A DNA stretch of 64,000 bases, taken from Deltaproteobacteria bacterium (GTDB lineage Bacteria; Myxococcota_C; UBA6777). This document shows positions 1-8,668 of the stretch, piece after piece. Below the pieces are notes generated by a model, which did not search any database, was not told where the DNA came from, and saw only the letters and a program-made list of their open reading frames with translations. Both the position numbers and the translations under genes were made by a program. Location of the stretch: contig PCBK01000184.1 in assembly GCA_002731275.1 (NCBI GenBank), positions 1 to 64,000 of the forward strand, given 5' to 3'. Positions within the stretch are counted from its first letter, which is position 1. Every line of letters begins with the position of its first letter.

Positions 1-6
1 AGCCAT
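1..6 (-). CDS. Start of a gene running off the left edge
   Basis: Only two codons (Met-Ala) lie in the window. On the minus strand an ATG at 6-4 is preceded by AAGGAG (20-15) with an 8-nt spacer, an ideal Shine-Dalgarno arrangement. The gene is on the same strand as the alpha-2-macroglobulin gene at 484-8244 but separated from it by about 480 bp of repeats and hairpins, so it probably has its own promoter. Its product cannot be stated. Confidence 0.5.
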
Positions 7-90
7 ATTTTTTTCTCCTTCGGTTTGATATTTTGAAGGAGCTTGCTTCTTTTCACTTCCTTTTCAAGACGTTCTAGCTCGCCCGGTTAC

Positions 91-194
91 AAAATAACGT
101 TTGATTTTCCTAAAAACGACTGTTTTCTCATGTGTGAAAATACGCCTATTTACGAAAATATCGTTCGATTTTCCTAAAAAGGGCTATTTTCTCA
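91..194. repeat. Imperfect 40-bp direct repeat, two copies
   Basis: Copies at 91-130 and 155-194 share the core GATTTTCCTAAAAA, followed by a G/C-containing step and TTTTCTCA, with a period of 64 bp. They lie upstream of the minus-strand gene that starts at position 6, so they could be tandem regulator-binding sites or part of an intergenic repeat. No function can be assigned. Confidence 0.55.
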
Positions 195-483
195 TCTCGT
201 AAGCAGAACACGTGAGTGGTGCAAACGTCCCCAAAGCTGGGTTGTCACTTTGTTGTAAAGCACCGTCGGAGAGAGCAAGTGAACCCCACAACAACCCCAA
301 TCCCTCCAAAAAGAAGACATCCCACCAAGCGAAGCGCGATAGTCTCCTAACCCCGCAAGGGGTTCAAATGAGGGGGAAGGCAAGCGAAGCGCGCTTGGGG
401 GATTTCAAAATCCCCCATTAGCCAAAAAGAACCCCAAAAATCAATTCCTCAAAAAAGAACCCCCTCAAACATACCCAAGTACC
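195..483. repeat. Non-coding tract with three hairpins and a dispersed repeat
   Basis: No credible gene. The tract holds short perfect stem-loops: AACCCC-GCAA-GGGGTT at 349-364, CAAGCG-AAGCG-CGCTTG at 381-397 and GGGGGATT-TCAA-AATCCCCC at 397-416. The block at 349-370 is, in inverted orientation, almost identical to a block found twice in the tandem repeats at 60706-60726 and 61212-61232, so it is a dispersed element. It lies 3' of the gene ending at 484, and the last hairpin may help end that transcript. Confidence 0.5.
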
Positions 484-3400
484 TTAGAAGGCGCTCTTGG
501 CCTGGACACCACGGCGACTCTTCTTGTAGAGGCGTCGGAGGCTACGACGTCCTTGCTCTTGTAGCTGGGAGTTGCCACTGCGGATATTGTCGAGCATGTC
601 AAAGTTGTACTTGCTCTTGTTGCGACGAGGACGCTTCCATCTTCTTCGTCGACGGTGACGTCGCGACGATTGCAGATATCGCTTCCCTCTAAAGAACGCA
701 AAATCATCGCCTTTTTGGGCGATCACTGTCGCCTTGCCGATGATATTCTCCGTCGTAAAGATACCACGTAGATCCGTCTTGCCCTTGTGGAACTTCTTAT
801 CCTTACTACCGACGATACGAATGGTCGCACCTGGGACGGGTAGACGACTTCCTCGCTCGTAAAGATGAACAGTCACACGACCTGTCGAAGCATCCTGCTG
901 AACATCGAGCTTCAAGGCCGTACGTAACAGAATCCCCGAAACCTCGTGGTGTTTGGACTTGAGGACGACCAAGTAAGAACCTCTTCGTTTGAGTGGCAAC
1001 TTGAGCGAAGAGGTCTTCGCGCTGAAGTCATGCTTTTGACTGATACGTCTCTTCCCTCGATAAGAAGGCGTGATCCCCGCGAGGTTGATGCGCGTTACGG
1101 CGTTGAGATTCTTCTTGAGCAGATACAGCTTCATCAAATCGACATAGTACGAGAGGATCGTGAGGGACTTGACGTTCTGGTGTGTGACCTTTAACGCCGA
1201 CTTTTGAGTCGGTGTCAGGGTCGTCACCTCCGGCAACTTGAGCAGACGTTTTTCAAAGTATTGTGTTTGGACCTTCGCGTCTGGGAAGCGAGTCTTGATG
1301 CGCTTGTACCACTTGAGCGCGTCCCCAAGACGATGACGGGCGTGGTGGATCTGGGCGATCAAATAAGACGCGAGATAACGGTCTTTACTGCGCTTTGTCC
1401 CACCCTTGCCATCTGGATAGGGTTCGCTGCTGACCTTTTTGAGCAGGGTCAACGCGCGTTTGTCTTTGCGTTCGAGATAGAGAGCGTAAGCTTCCAGATA
1501 GTGGAAGTTGTCGAGATAGGAGCTCTTGGGATAACGCTTCGCAAGCTCCCGCAGATACAACGTCGACGCCTTGCGCTTGTTCTGTGCGAGCATGACGTTG
1601 GCGTGGGTATATGTCGCCGCGTCCACCACTGGATTCTCGGGGTACATCCAGACAAAACGTTTGAGCAGTGATGCCGCGATCCCCAACCACTTTTGTCGTT
1701 TTGTAGGCGCTTGTTTGTGCTTGTCTGCATACTGAAAGACCGATTGGGCGAGGGCGTAATGAGCTTCTTGTACACTCTTGAGATCAGGGTAATCACTGAG
1801 CAGTCGCTGGATGAAGGTCGATGCCGCCGCAAACTGTCCCTCTGATTCGAGGGTCGAGGCGACCTGAAGCTCCTTCAGAAAACGCGCCGCGAGAGTGGCT
1901 TTGTACACCATACTCGCCCGCTCATACTCCTTCGTCTCTGCGTACGCCTGTCCGACCTTCATGATCTGGGCGAACTCGATAATATCGTTGGGGGATTGCT
2001 CCTTGTGAAGCTCAAAGAAGCGCACAATCTCATCGGATTTACCATGCTTTAGAGCGATGTGAAGCATCATCCTGGCGACCTGTTTTAGATAATATTGACG
2101 CAACTTGTATTGTTTGAGCAACGCAGAGAAGTAGGTGTGTGCCTTCGCATATCGATCCATCCCATAATACACCTTACCGCGCTTGAACAACTCGTCTGGT
2201 GTCGGAGTGTAATGGTCCTTTTTCTTCGCATCTGCAGGCAGGATCGTCAACTCTTTGCTGGTCCCAATGCTGAAGCGCTGTGGATGTGAAAAGGACCACG
2301 CTGTCGTCGCTGGGATCGAGTAATGTCCGGGGGTCGTGCCGTACAGTGCGTACTTGATGTTCCAACTGCGGCGGCTGCGATTGAGCAGGAAGACGATCCT
2401 TCCGGGCTCCAAACGGTAACGTCCATAGGAGACTGTGATCGAAGAGGGCAACACCCTCGCTCCACCTGGGAGTGGCTCGATGACCTTGATGTCGTCGTTT
2501 GCGCCGTGCTTTTTCTTCAGCTTAACGTACAGCGAAACACGCGCATGTTCACCAACGCGAAGTGATTTGACCTTGTTGGTCCAGGGAGTCATACGGTTGC
2601 GAATAACCGAAAAGCCTGGTGTGATCGTCGTATTCTTGATGCGTTGGTATGCTGGGGTGTAGGAACGCTTCAGAGAGTGGAAGCGGTGTGTGAGGGTTTT
2701 TGATGGGGAGGATGTACTCCCAGTCAACAGAGAGGAGAAGCGGAATTGTCCAACACCTGACGGGATGATCTCAATGGCGGCACCTTTGGCGAGCTGTGGA
2801 CCGCGAAGGGTGATGACCTGTTGTGGGCTGGCGCCGTAGAGCGCGAGCTTTTTGATGGTCTTGCCGTTGAGTTTGATGTGCAGTGAGAGACGGACCTTCG
2901 CCATCTTGGTGTGTTTGTAATAGGCGGTCAATGCTCGGGCTGCGCGGCTCGTCTCCTGGAGGGAGGGCCAACGTCGTCCTCTGCGCTGTGTCAGCAAGAA
3001 TGGGATGCCCTTTTGGAGGACACTTGAACGTGGTGAGAGCTTCGCGAGTAGCTCCAGTCCAAAGGCGACCTGTGCGAGCTGTGTGGGCGTCAGTGAGCGG
3101 CGTCCAGTGCGTTGCTGACTGAGCTGATGTTGGTGTTGTTGAACGTGCTCTTCGATGTAACGCACGAGTTGCTTGGCGAGTGTTGTACGTCCCAATGACA
3201 ACAGCGCTTCACCGAGCTGACAAAGTGATTCGAGGTCGAGGTTCGTTCGTTTGCGGAACAAGCGATTGGCGTATGTAAAGAGTTCATCTTTTTCGTCAGA
3301 TGCTTGTTGGAGCAGCGCGGTCAACAAGAGGGCTTTTTTGCCGTCATTGTCGATGCTGTGGAAGTATTTTTTGATCGCACTGCGTAGCTTCTTCAGCCGT

Positions 3401-6400
3401 TTTTGCTGCGCAAACGCGCCCCAGCGGGTCTTGGCGGCGACGATGAGTTTGTAGACACGTGCCGTAAAGAGGGGTTGTTCCATCTTGTATTTGTTGAATT
3501 TACCGATGAAATCCCATCCCAATTCACGGTGACGATACCAGCTACGTCCTTTCGACTTGAGCAGCCACAAGGAACGCACGAGATGATGAAGTTGTGAGAC
3601 CAGTCGTTGTGCGCGCATCGTCTTGTGTTGTCCTGCCGACTTGAGCTGATCAAGCGCGGCGAGTGTGATCTGGGCCCGGTGGTAGAGCAACCCTGGGTAG
3701 GCGAATGTATCGTCAGAGAGGGACGCTGCGAGGTCACTTAACCAGCGAGAGGAGAGTGGGCCGACGCGCAGTGTCAACGTCTTGTTTGTGAAGGGACCTT
3801 TGCCTGGAAGTTTGAGCGACCAGGATTGGTGTTCTCCTGAGATACCAGCGTGGGCTGCCTGGACGTTTACGCCTCTCGCTCGGATGCGAATGTCCTGTTC
3901 GATACCATCCTGCCACACGGAGGATTTCCCTTTCCCTATTGCCCGCAATTGCACCTTGAGGACGTGCTTTTTGTAGCCTTTTGTCTTAAGCGTCGGGAAG
4001 GTGAATGTCTTACTTTGGTGGGCGGGGAGATGACCTTTGAGTGTGTAGACCTTCTTGTCTTCGGAGAAACGGAGTGTTCCAGAGAGTGTGAGCGTTTCAT
4101 TGGTTTGGTTGTGAAGTGTCGCGTGTGGCTGGATATGATCGCCACGGGTGAGGAAGGTGGGCAGGTGAAGGACGGCGAGCAGGGGTTTTTGGGTGATGAT
4201 GCTGCTCTTGCCATCTCCGACGAGTGTGGGATGGGCGACGCCTCTTGCGTGGATGGACCATGTGGACGCTGTTTGTGGCATCTTCCAGGTGATGGTCGCC
4301 TGTCCTTTTTTGTTGGTCACGATAGAAGGGTTCCAGTACGCGGTGCTAGAGAAGATCTTGCGTAGCTGTTTGAGGAATTGTTGTTTTCCTGTTGTAGGTG
4401 CGTTCACTGCCGCTTTGGGGGCTTCGTGGTCACCATCACCATTCTCCGTCACACCATTGCGGCTTCTAGGGACATATCGTCCATAGCGTCTTTGTCGGTT
4501 GGCACGAAGCGAGTAACCCCGGCGTTGTTGTGTTTGGTTTTGTTGGTAGAGATTACTTCCTGGACCCATATTACCCATTCCACCACTGAGACGTCCCAAC
4601 AAACCAGCCTTTCTCGTCATGTACTCTTGGAGGGCTTTGCTCAGTGTGCCTGTTTGGGCTTTGTGCTTGTAAGTGTGGGATGATTGGGTCGTGTATTGGA
4701 GCCGGCGACGGAAAGCGTAGAAGAGTTTTCTGAGCGAAGAGGTTTTGTCCGGATAGATGGAGAGCAGTGTGCGATCGACGACGGCGAGTGAGACCTCTGC
4801 GGAGACTGGTTTTCCGCCCTGATCTTTTGTCTCGACGAGCAGCTCGACTTGTTCACCGGGCAGCCACTTCTTCTTTTTGGGGGTGATGGAGATCTTGAGG
4901 TGGCGTGCGACGAAGAATTCTTTTTTGGTGGTGAAGAGCGACTGTTTGTGCAATAGCGCTACCGAGAAGGAGAAGTTGGGGCTCATATTGGCCTCGAACT
5001 TGATCGGCAGCAGACTTTCACCTTTCGGGAGGGAGGGGAGCAGCTTGTGTTTGAGGACTTGGTCGGCTTCGTAGGTGATGAGCGCAGGGCCGCTACGTCT
5101 GGAGAGCAGCTTGACCTTGATGGAGTCACCGACCTGCACGTGGTCTTTGTCACTGAGTAGGCGCAAGACCTGTTTGTCGTCTTCACCACTGACAAACACT
5201 TTGTATTGTGCGACGACAGGCTGTCCCCATCGGTCTTTACTCTTGGCGCGCAGAGTGTAATGGCCGCCTTTTTTCAGACGGAGTGTATACGCTCCGTGGC
5301 CTTTTTTGTCGAGCGTGAGGTTGGTCTCGCCAACTTTGCGCTCTACTTTGCGTCCTGAGGCGTTGACATGTCGAAGCCACTGAAGCTTCACTTTCGCTGC
5401 TGCTGGTGTACCTTGTGGGTCGGCTGCCTTGAGCTTGATCTCGAAGGACTCACCGGCTGCGTAGACTTTGCGTACACTGGAGAGACCGAGGTCAAAGGCT
5501 GTTGAGCGTAGCCATATCTTGGAGCGCATGGACACGCCTTCTTGTGGGATGCGTGCGTACAGGGTGTAGAGTTTGTCGAGGGCGAGTTCTCTCGTCGGGA
5601 AGCTGAAGGACAGCTCTCCCTTGTTGTTGGTCACGCCGGTCTTTTTGAGCGCGCCGAGTTGGTACGTGATGCGCTTTTTGGCGGCGGGAGTGCCGAAGAT
5701 ATACCGCAACTGGAAGGTGCCCTTGATCGTCTGATGGCGCATGTAGACGCGGTGCTTCATGTTGAGTGAGAGCAGGTATTTGGGCAGCGTGTACTTGGCG
5801 AGTTGGAAATCCCCCCAGAAGGTCGGTCCTTTTTTGGTGGAGACCTTCATCCTGTAGCGTCCTGTTGGTGCCGATGCAGGTGGTGTAAAGGTCGTGTGGA
5901 ACGTGCCGAGACCGCTGAGTTTGTGTGTCTGCTTGAGGACAACCTGTCCGTGTGCATCGAGCAATTCGAATGTGTAGGGGCGTGTGGGCAGCTGAAAGTT
6001 GCCGTCTTTGACTTCGCGCAGGATGCCACGGATATGGACGGTCTCGCCGGGCTTGTAAGCGGGCTTCTCTGTGTACAAGAGGCCGACTGGTTGGCGACTG
6101 ACGCAGTAGCTGATGCCTGACAGGGAGTTGCCAACAGAGGCGATGGAACCCTTGTGAAGCGCGAGAACTTGGAGCTGTGAAGGTTGTTTGAGTTTTTTTG
6201 AGGTGACGTTGAGGACACCTTGTTTGTTGGTTTTGCCTTCGAGGAGCATCTTGCTGCCGTCGGAGACGAGGACTTTTGTGTTGGCGAGTGGGCGTGGGGT
6301 CTTGCCGTGCATCGCGAAGACGAACAGCGCGTTGCGGTTGGCTTTGGTGATGATACGCAGGTCGCTGACGATCGCGACGGTCGTGGCGAAGAGTTTGTCT

Positions 6401-8244
6401 CCTGTGACCTGTACGACTGCGACGGTTGGCTTGGTGCTGTCCAATTTGATGGGCAGCTCGTGCAGGTGATAGGGTTTGTAGGAGGGGACGTTGACCTCCC
6501 ACTCTTTGTCGGGTCGGATGAGTTGGATGTCGAGTTTTTCCATCCCCGCGAAGCGGTTCATCTTGCGAAAGTAAGTCTCCGCGTCGATACGGTAGAGTCG
6601 GATGTTGAGTTTTTTGATGTTGCGCACGGAGGCTTTCAGGATGGCCTTCTCGCCTGTGTGATAGATACGGGGAGTGAGGAGGCTGAGGCCTTTGCCTTTG
6701 ATACGGCGAATGGCTTTTTGGGCGCGTGTTCGGTAGGTCCAGTAGCGGACTTTTTTGTAGTAGGTGAGGGCTTGTTTGTATTGTTTGAGCTGGAACTCAT
6801 ACGTTTGGGCGATGGAGAGTCGGGCCATACGTCCCTGGTAGGAGCGAGGGTATTTGCTGACGAGTTGTTTCCAGGCCTCGATCGCTTGTTTGTATTGTTT
6901 TTGGTGGAATGCAATATCAGCGAGGCGGCTCATGATTTGCGCGCTACGGCTGTCGAGGGGGTAGCGTTTGAGGAAGGCTGTGTACTGGGCGTGTGCCTGT
7001 TTCCACTGTTTGCGTGAGAAGAGCGTCTGGGCTTTTTGGTAGCGAGCGTTGACGATCTGTCGCTGCGCGCGAGGCCACAGTTGATCTGTGGGGTGCGCAG
7101 TCAAGAAGGCCTGGAAGGCTTTAATCGCCTGTTGGTACGCTTGTTGGCGGTAGTAGCACAGGCCGATGTGGTAGCGAGACTTTGCGAGCAGGCGGGCCTT
7201 GTGGTTGGCGGCGCGTTTGGCGTCGCGCTTGATAAAGTCCGTGAATGCCTTGATCGCGTCATCATATCGGTTATTCCGAAAGTAGCTGTAGGCGATGTCA
7301 AAGGCGGCCTGTAGTGATTTGGGGTGTGTTGGGTAGCGCTTCAGGAGGGTGCGCAGTGTCTCAATGCCCAGGGCGAGGTCGTTTTTGGAGATACGATTGG
7401 GCAGGCCGTAGGTTTTGGCGAGGAGTACATATGTTTCAGGGAGGAGGGATGATTTTGGGTGATCTTTTCGCAGATCCTGAAGAGTTCGACGTGCAGCGCT
7501 GCGGTTTTTGTCGCGCATATGACAGCGCGCGAGGTGGTACATAAATTCGTCGGCGTGTGGTCCCTTTTTGAAGGTCTTGCTGGCCTTCTTGAAGATCCGA
7601 CGTGCCTGCCAGATCTGTCCCAACTTGAAGTGGGAGAGTCCCAGTCGCAGGTACACTTTGCGCTTTTGGGCTTTGGGCAGACCGAGGTCCAGTGCGCGTT
7701 TGTAAAAGGAGATCGCTTTGCGACAGGGGGTGTGGTAGGCCTTTGTCTTGCTCATCTTTTTGAAGTACTGATCGGCGTACTTCAGGTAGATGTTTGCGAT
7801 CTTGAGCTTTCGTTTGTCCGACAAGAGCGTCTTGAGGTGTTTTCCGAAGATCGCCTGTGCAGGTTTGTAGGTGCGCGCTTCGACGTAGGCGCTCGCAGCC
7901 ATCATCCAGGTCTTTGTGTAGAAGCGCGACTTGGGGTACGTGCGGACCAGTGAGAGGGCGACCTTGGCGGCTGCTTTGTACTTCTTTTGCAGGCGAAGTG
8001 TGCGGGCTCTCAGATACAGGACTTCTGCGTGAGGGGCGCGTACTTTTTGTTTGCGCAAGAGGGACAGAGCCTTCTTGTACTGTTTTCTCGCGAGCGCTTG
8101 TTTGACTGATTCGTGGTCTTGTGTGTGTGTGGAACGTTTGGGTGTGGGACGTGTTGGGGGAGCTGCCTGTACGTGCACTGCGCACATACATAGGCAACAT
8201 GAAATCCACAAAAAGAGCGTGGACTTCCTGGATGAAAAAGACAT
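484..8244 (-). CDS. Giant TPR / bacterial alpha-2-macroglobulin-like protein
   Basis: 2586 residues with a signal peptide (hydrophobic core FLWISCCLCM, probable cut after VQA), so periplasmic or surface-exposed. Residues ~45-550 are TPR repeats. MG-type macroglobulin domains follow, including an MG2-like stretch (YKPGETVHIRG, ~725) and the A2M signature region (YWNPSIVTNKKG ... STWSIHARG, ~1300). A helical thioester-like domain covers ~1500-1780. A second TPR block covers ~2015-2330, a carboxypeptidase-regulatory-like domain ~2440-2500, and an Arg-rich tail lies near 2528. Bacterial macroglobulins trap proteases or protect the envelope. Here the usual YPxGCxEQ thioester site reads YPGLLYHRAQ, so the thioester Cys and Glu-Gln are missing and covalent trapping is unlikely. 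The ATG start follows AAAGGAGG with a 7-nt spacer. No class C PBP partner is adjacent. Family assignment is strong; function is inference. Confidence 0.87.
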   Translation of the reverse strand: MSFSSRKSTLFLWISCCLCMCAVHVQAAPPTRPTPKRSTHTQDHESVKQALARKQYKKALSLLRKQKVRAPHAEVLYLRARTLRLQKKYKAAAKVALSLVRTYPKSRFYTKTWMMAASAYVEARTYKPAQAIFGKHLKTLLSDKRKLKIANIYLKYADQYFKKMSKTKAYHTPCRKAISFYKRALDLGLPKAQKRKVYLRLGLSHFKLGQIWQARRIFKKASKTFKKGPHADEFMYHLARCHMRDKNRSAARRTLQDLRKDHPKSSLLPETYVLLAKTYGLPNRISKNDLALGIETLRTLLKRYPTHPKSLQAAFDIAYSYFRNNRYDDAIKAFTDFIKRDAKRAANHKARLLAKSRYHIGLCYYRQQAYQQAIKAFQAFLTAHPTDQLWPRAQRQIVNARYQKAQTLFSRKQWKQAHAQYTAFLKRYPLDSRSAQIMSRLADIAFHQKQYKQAIEAWKQLVSKYPRSYQGRMARLSIAQTYEFQLKQYKQALTYYKKVRYWTYRTRAQKAIRRIKGKGLSLLTPRIYHTGEKAILKASVRNIKKLNIRLYRIDAETYFRKMNRFAGMEKLDIQLIRPDKEWEVNVPSYKPYHLHELPIKLDSTKPTVAVVQVTGDKLFATTVAIVSDLRIITKANRNALFVFAMHGKTPRPLANTKVLVSDGSKMLLEGKTNKQGVLNVTSKKLKQPSQLQVLALHKGSIASVGNSLSGISYCVSRQPVGLLYTEKPAYKPGETVHIRGILREVKDGNFQLPTRPYTFELLDAHGQVVLKQTHKLSGLGTFHTTFTPPASAPTGRYRMKVSTKKGPTFWGDFQLAKYTLPKYLLSLNMKHRVYMRHQTIKGTFQLRYIFGTPAAKKRITYQLGALKKTGVTNNKGELSFSFPTRELALDKLYTLYARIPQEGVSMRSKIWLRSTAFDLGLSSVRKVYAAGESFEIKLKAADPQGTPAAAKVKLQWLRHVNASGRKVERKVGETNLTLDKKGHGAYTLRLKKGGHYTLRAKSKDRWGQPVVAQYKVFVSGEDDKQVLRLLSDKDHVQVGDSIKVKLLSRRSGPALITYEADQVLKHKLLPSLPKGESLLPIKFEANMSPNFSFSVALLHKQSLFTTKKEFFVARHLKISITPKKKKWLPGEQVELLVETKDQGGKPVSAEVSLAVVDRTLLSIYPDKTSSLRKLFYAFRRRLQYTTQSSHTYKHKAQTGTLSKALQEYMTRKAGLLGRLSGGMGNMGPGSNLYQQNQTQQRRGYSLRANRQRRYGRYVPRSRNGVTENGDGDHEAPKAAVNAPTTGKQQFLKQLRKIFSSTAYWNPSIVTNKKGQATITWKMPQTASTWSIHARGVAHPTLVGDGKSSIITQKPLLAVLHLPTFLTRGDHIQPHATLHNQTNETLTLSGTLRFSEDKKVYTLKGHLPAHQSKTFTFPTLKTKGYKKHVLKVQLRAIGKGKSSVWQDGIEQDIRIRARGVNVQAAHAGISGEHQSWSLKLPGKGPFTNKTLTLRVGPLSSRWLSDLAASLSDDTFAYPGLLYHRAQITLAALDQLKSAGQHKTMRAQRLVSQLHHLVRSLWLLKSKGRSWYRHRELGWDFIGKFNKYKMEQPLFTARVYKLIVAAKTRWGAFAQQKRLKKLRSAIKKYFHSIDNDGKKALLLTALLQQASDEKDELFTYANRLFRKRTNLDLESLCQLGEALLSLGRTTLAKQLVRYIEEHVQQHQHQLSQQRTGRRSLTPTQLAQVAFGLELLAKLSPRSSVLQKGIPFLLTQRRGRRWPSLQETSRAARALTAYYKHTKMAKVRLSLHIKLNGKTIKKLALYGASPQQVITLRGPQLAKGAAIEIIPSGVGQFRFSSLLTGSTSSPSKTLTHRFHSLKRSYTPAYQRIKNTTITPGFSVIRNRMTPWTNKVKSLRVGEHARVSLYVKLKKKHGANDDIKVIEPLPGGARVLPSSITVSYGRYRLEPGRIVFLLNRSRRSWNIKYALYGTTPGHYSIPATTAWSFSHPQRFSIGTSKELTILPADAKKKDHYTPTPDELFKRGKVYYGMDRYAKAHTYFSALLKQYKLRQYYLKQVARMMLHIALKHGKSDEIVRFFELHKEQSPNDIIEFAQIMKVGQAYAETKEYERASMVYKATLAARFLKELQVASTLESEGQFAAASTFIQRLLSDYPDLKSVQEAHYALAQSVFQYADKHKQAPTKRQKWLGIAASLLKRFVWMYPENPVVDAATYTHANVMLAQNKRKASTLYLRELAKRYPKSSYLDNFHYLEAYALYLERKDKRALTLLKKVSSEPYPDGKGGTKRSKDRYLASYLIAQIHHARHRLGDALKWYKRIKTRFPDAKVQTQYFEKRLLKLPEVTTLTPTQKSALKVTHQNVKSLTILSYYVDLMKLYLLKKNLNAVTRINLAGITPSYRGKRRISQKHDFSAKTSSLKLPLKRRGSYLVVLKSKHHEVSGILLRTALKLDVQQDASTGRVTVHLYERGSRLPVPGATIRIVGSKDKKFHKGKTDLRGIFTTENIIGKATVIAQKGDDFAFFRGKRYLQSSRRHRRRRRWKRPRRNKSKYNFDMLDNIRSGNSQLQEQGRRSLRRLYKKSRRGVQAKSAF

Positions 8245-8508
8245 CGTGAGACCTCCTTTGGTCGGGGGAAGCGAGACCGCTTTTTTCCATCTAGCGGCCT
8301 ACACTGTGTCATATCAGATCCTATACATACGTAGACGATCGGGGAGAGATCTTGTCGCATATAGGATTGGTGTCATGCGCACAAAATGACGTTCATGTGT
8401 GTTTGGGACTGTTGCAATTGAGGGACAGTATAGCGAAAGAGCGGGGATGATTCCACCTGAATTGATTCAGTGGTGTATGGATTTTGTAAGGACTTTGTAA
8501 GCGGGTCC

Positions 8509-8586
8509 GTTCGTAAGTGGTCCTCTCGCGAAGTAAGCGCATGAGCATTCTGTTCGTAAGTGGTCCTCTCGCGAAGTAAGCGCATG
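8509..8586. repeat. 35-bp direct repeat, two identical copies
   Basis: Identical 35-bp copies at 8509-8543 and 8552-8586 are separated by 8 bp (period 43). Each contains CTCTCGCGAAGTAAGCG. A related copy with 21 of 23 core bases identical occurs at 45167-45189, so this is a dispersed family. Two copies with an 8-bp gap do not make a CRISPR array. Confidence 0.8.
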
Positions 8587-8609
8587 GGTATGATGTTGCA
8601 TTTTTTTTC

Positions 8610-8641
8610 CGTAGGGTCGGGCCTTGTGTCCGACCTCGATG
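8610..8641. repeat. REP-like hairpin element
   Basis: Stem GGTCGG (8615-8620) pairs with CCGACC (8630-8635) around GCCTTGTGT. The same element at 45784-45814 has the stem GGGCGG/CCGCCC, a compensated base-pair change that supports a real stem. Both copies lie just 3' of minus-strand genes. The family resembles the short palindromic intergenic repeats seen in many bacteria. Confidence 0.7.
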
Positions 8642-8668
8642 TTGTATGTCTTTGTTCGTCTTTTGGCC

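Larger units (their letters stand above)
8245..8668. other. Intergenic region with two kinds of repeat
   Basis: No gene seen. It separates two minus-strand genes: it holds the 3' end region of the sigma-54 regulator and the upstream region of the macroglobulin gene. A 35-bp direct repeat (8509-8586) and a REP-like hairpin (8610-8641) account for its right half. The left half (8245-8500) must carry the macroglobulin promoter, but no convincing -35/-10 pair stands out. Confidence 0.5.

Noticed and set aside
5492-6502. 336-codon open frame antiparallel in phase to the macroglobulin gene
   Set aside because: A shadow frame of the real gene: rich in Gln/Arg/His with no domain similarity and no Shine-Dalgarno.
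8509-8586. Possible CRISPR array from the two identical 35-bp repeats
   Set aside because: Only two copies with an 8-bp gap, no spacer-sized intervals and no cas genes in the window.
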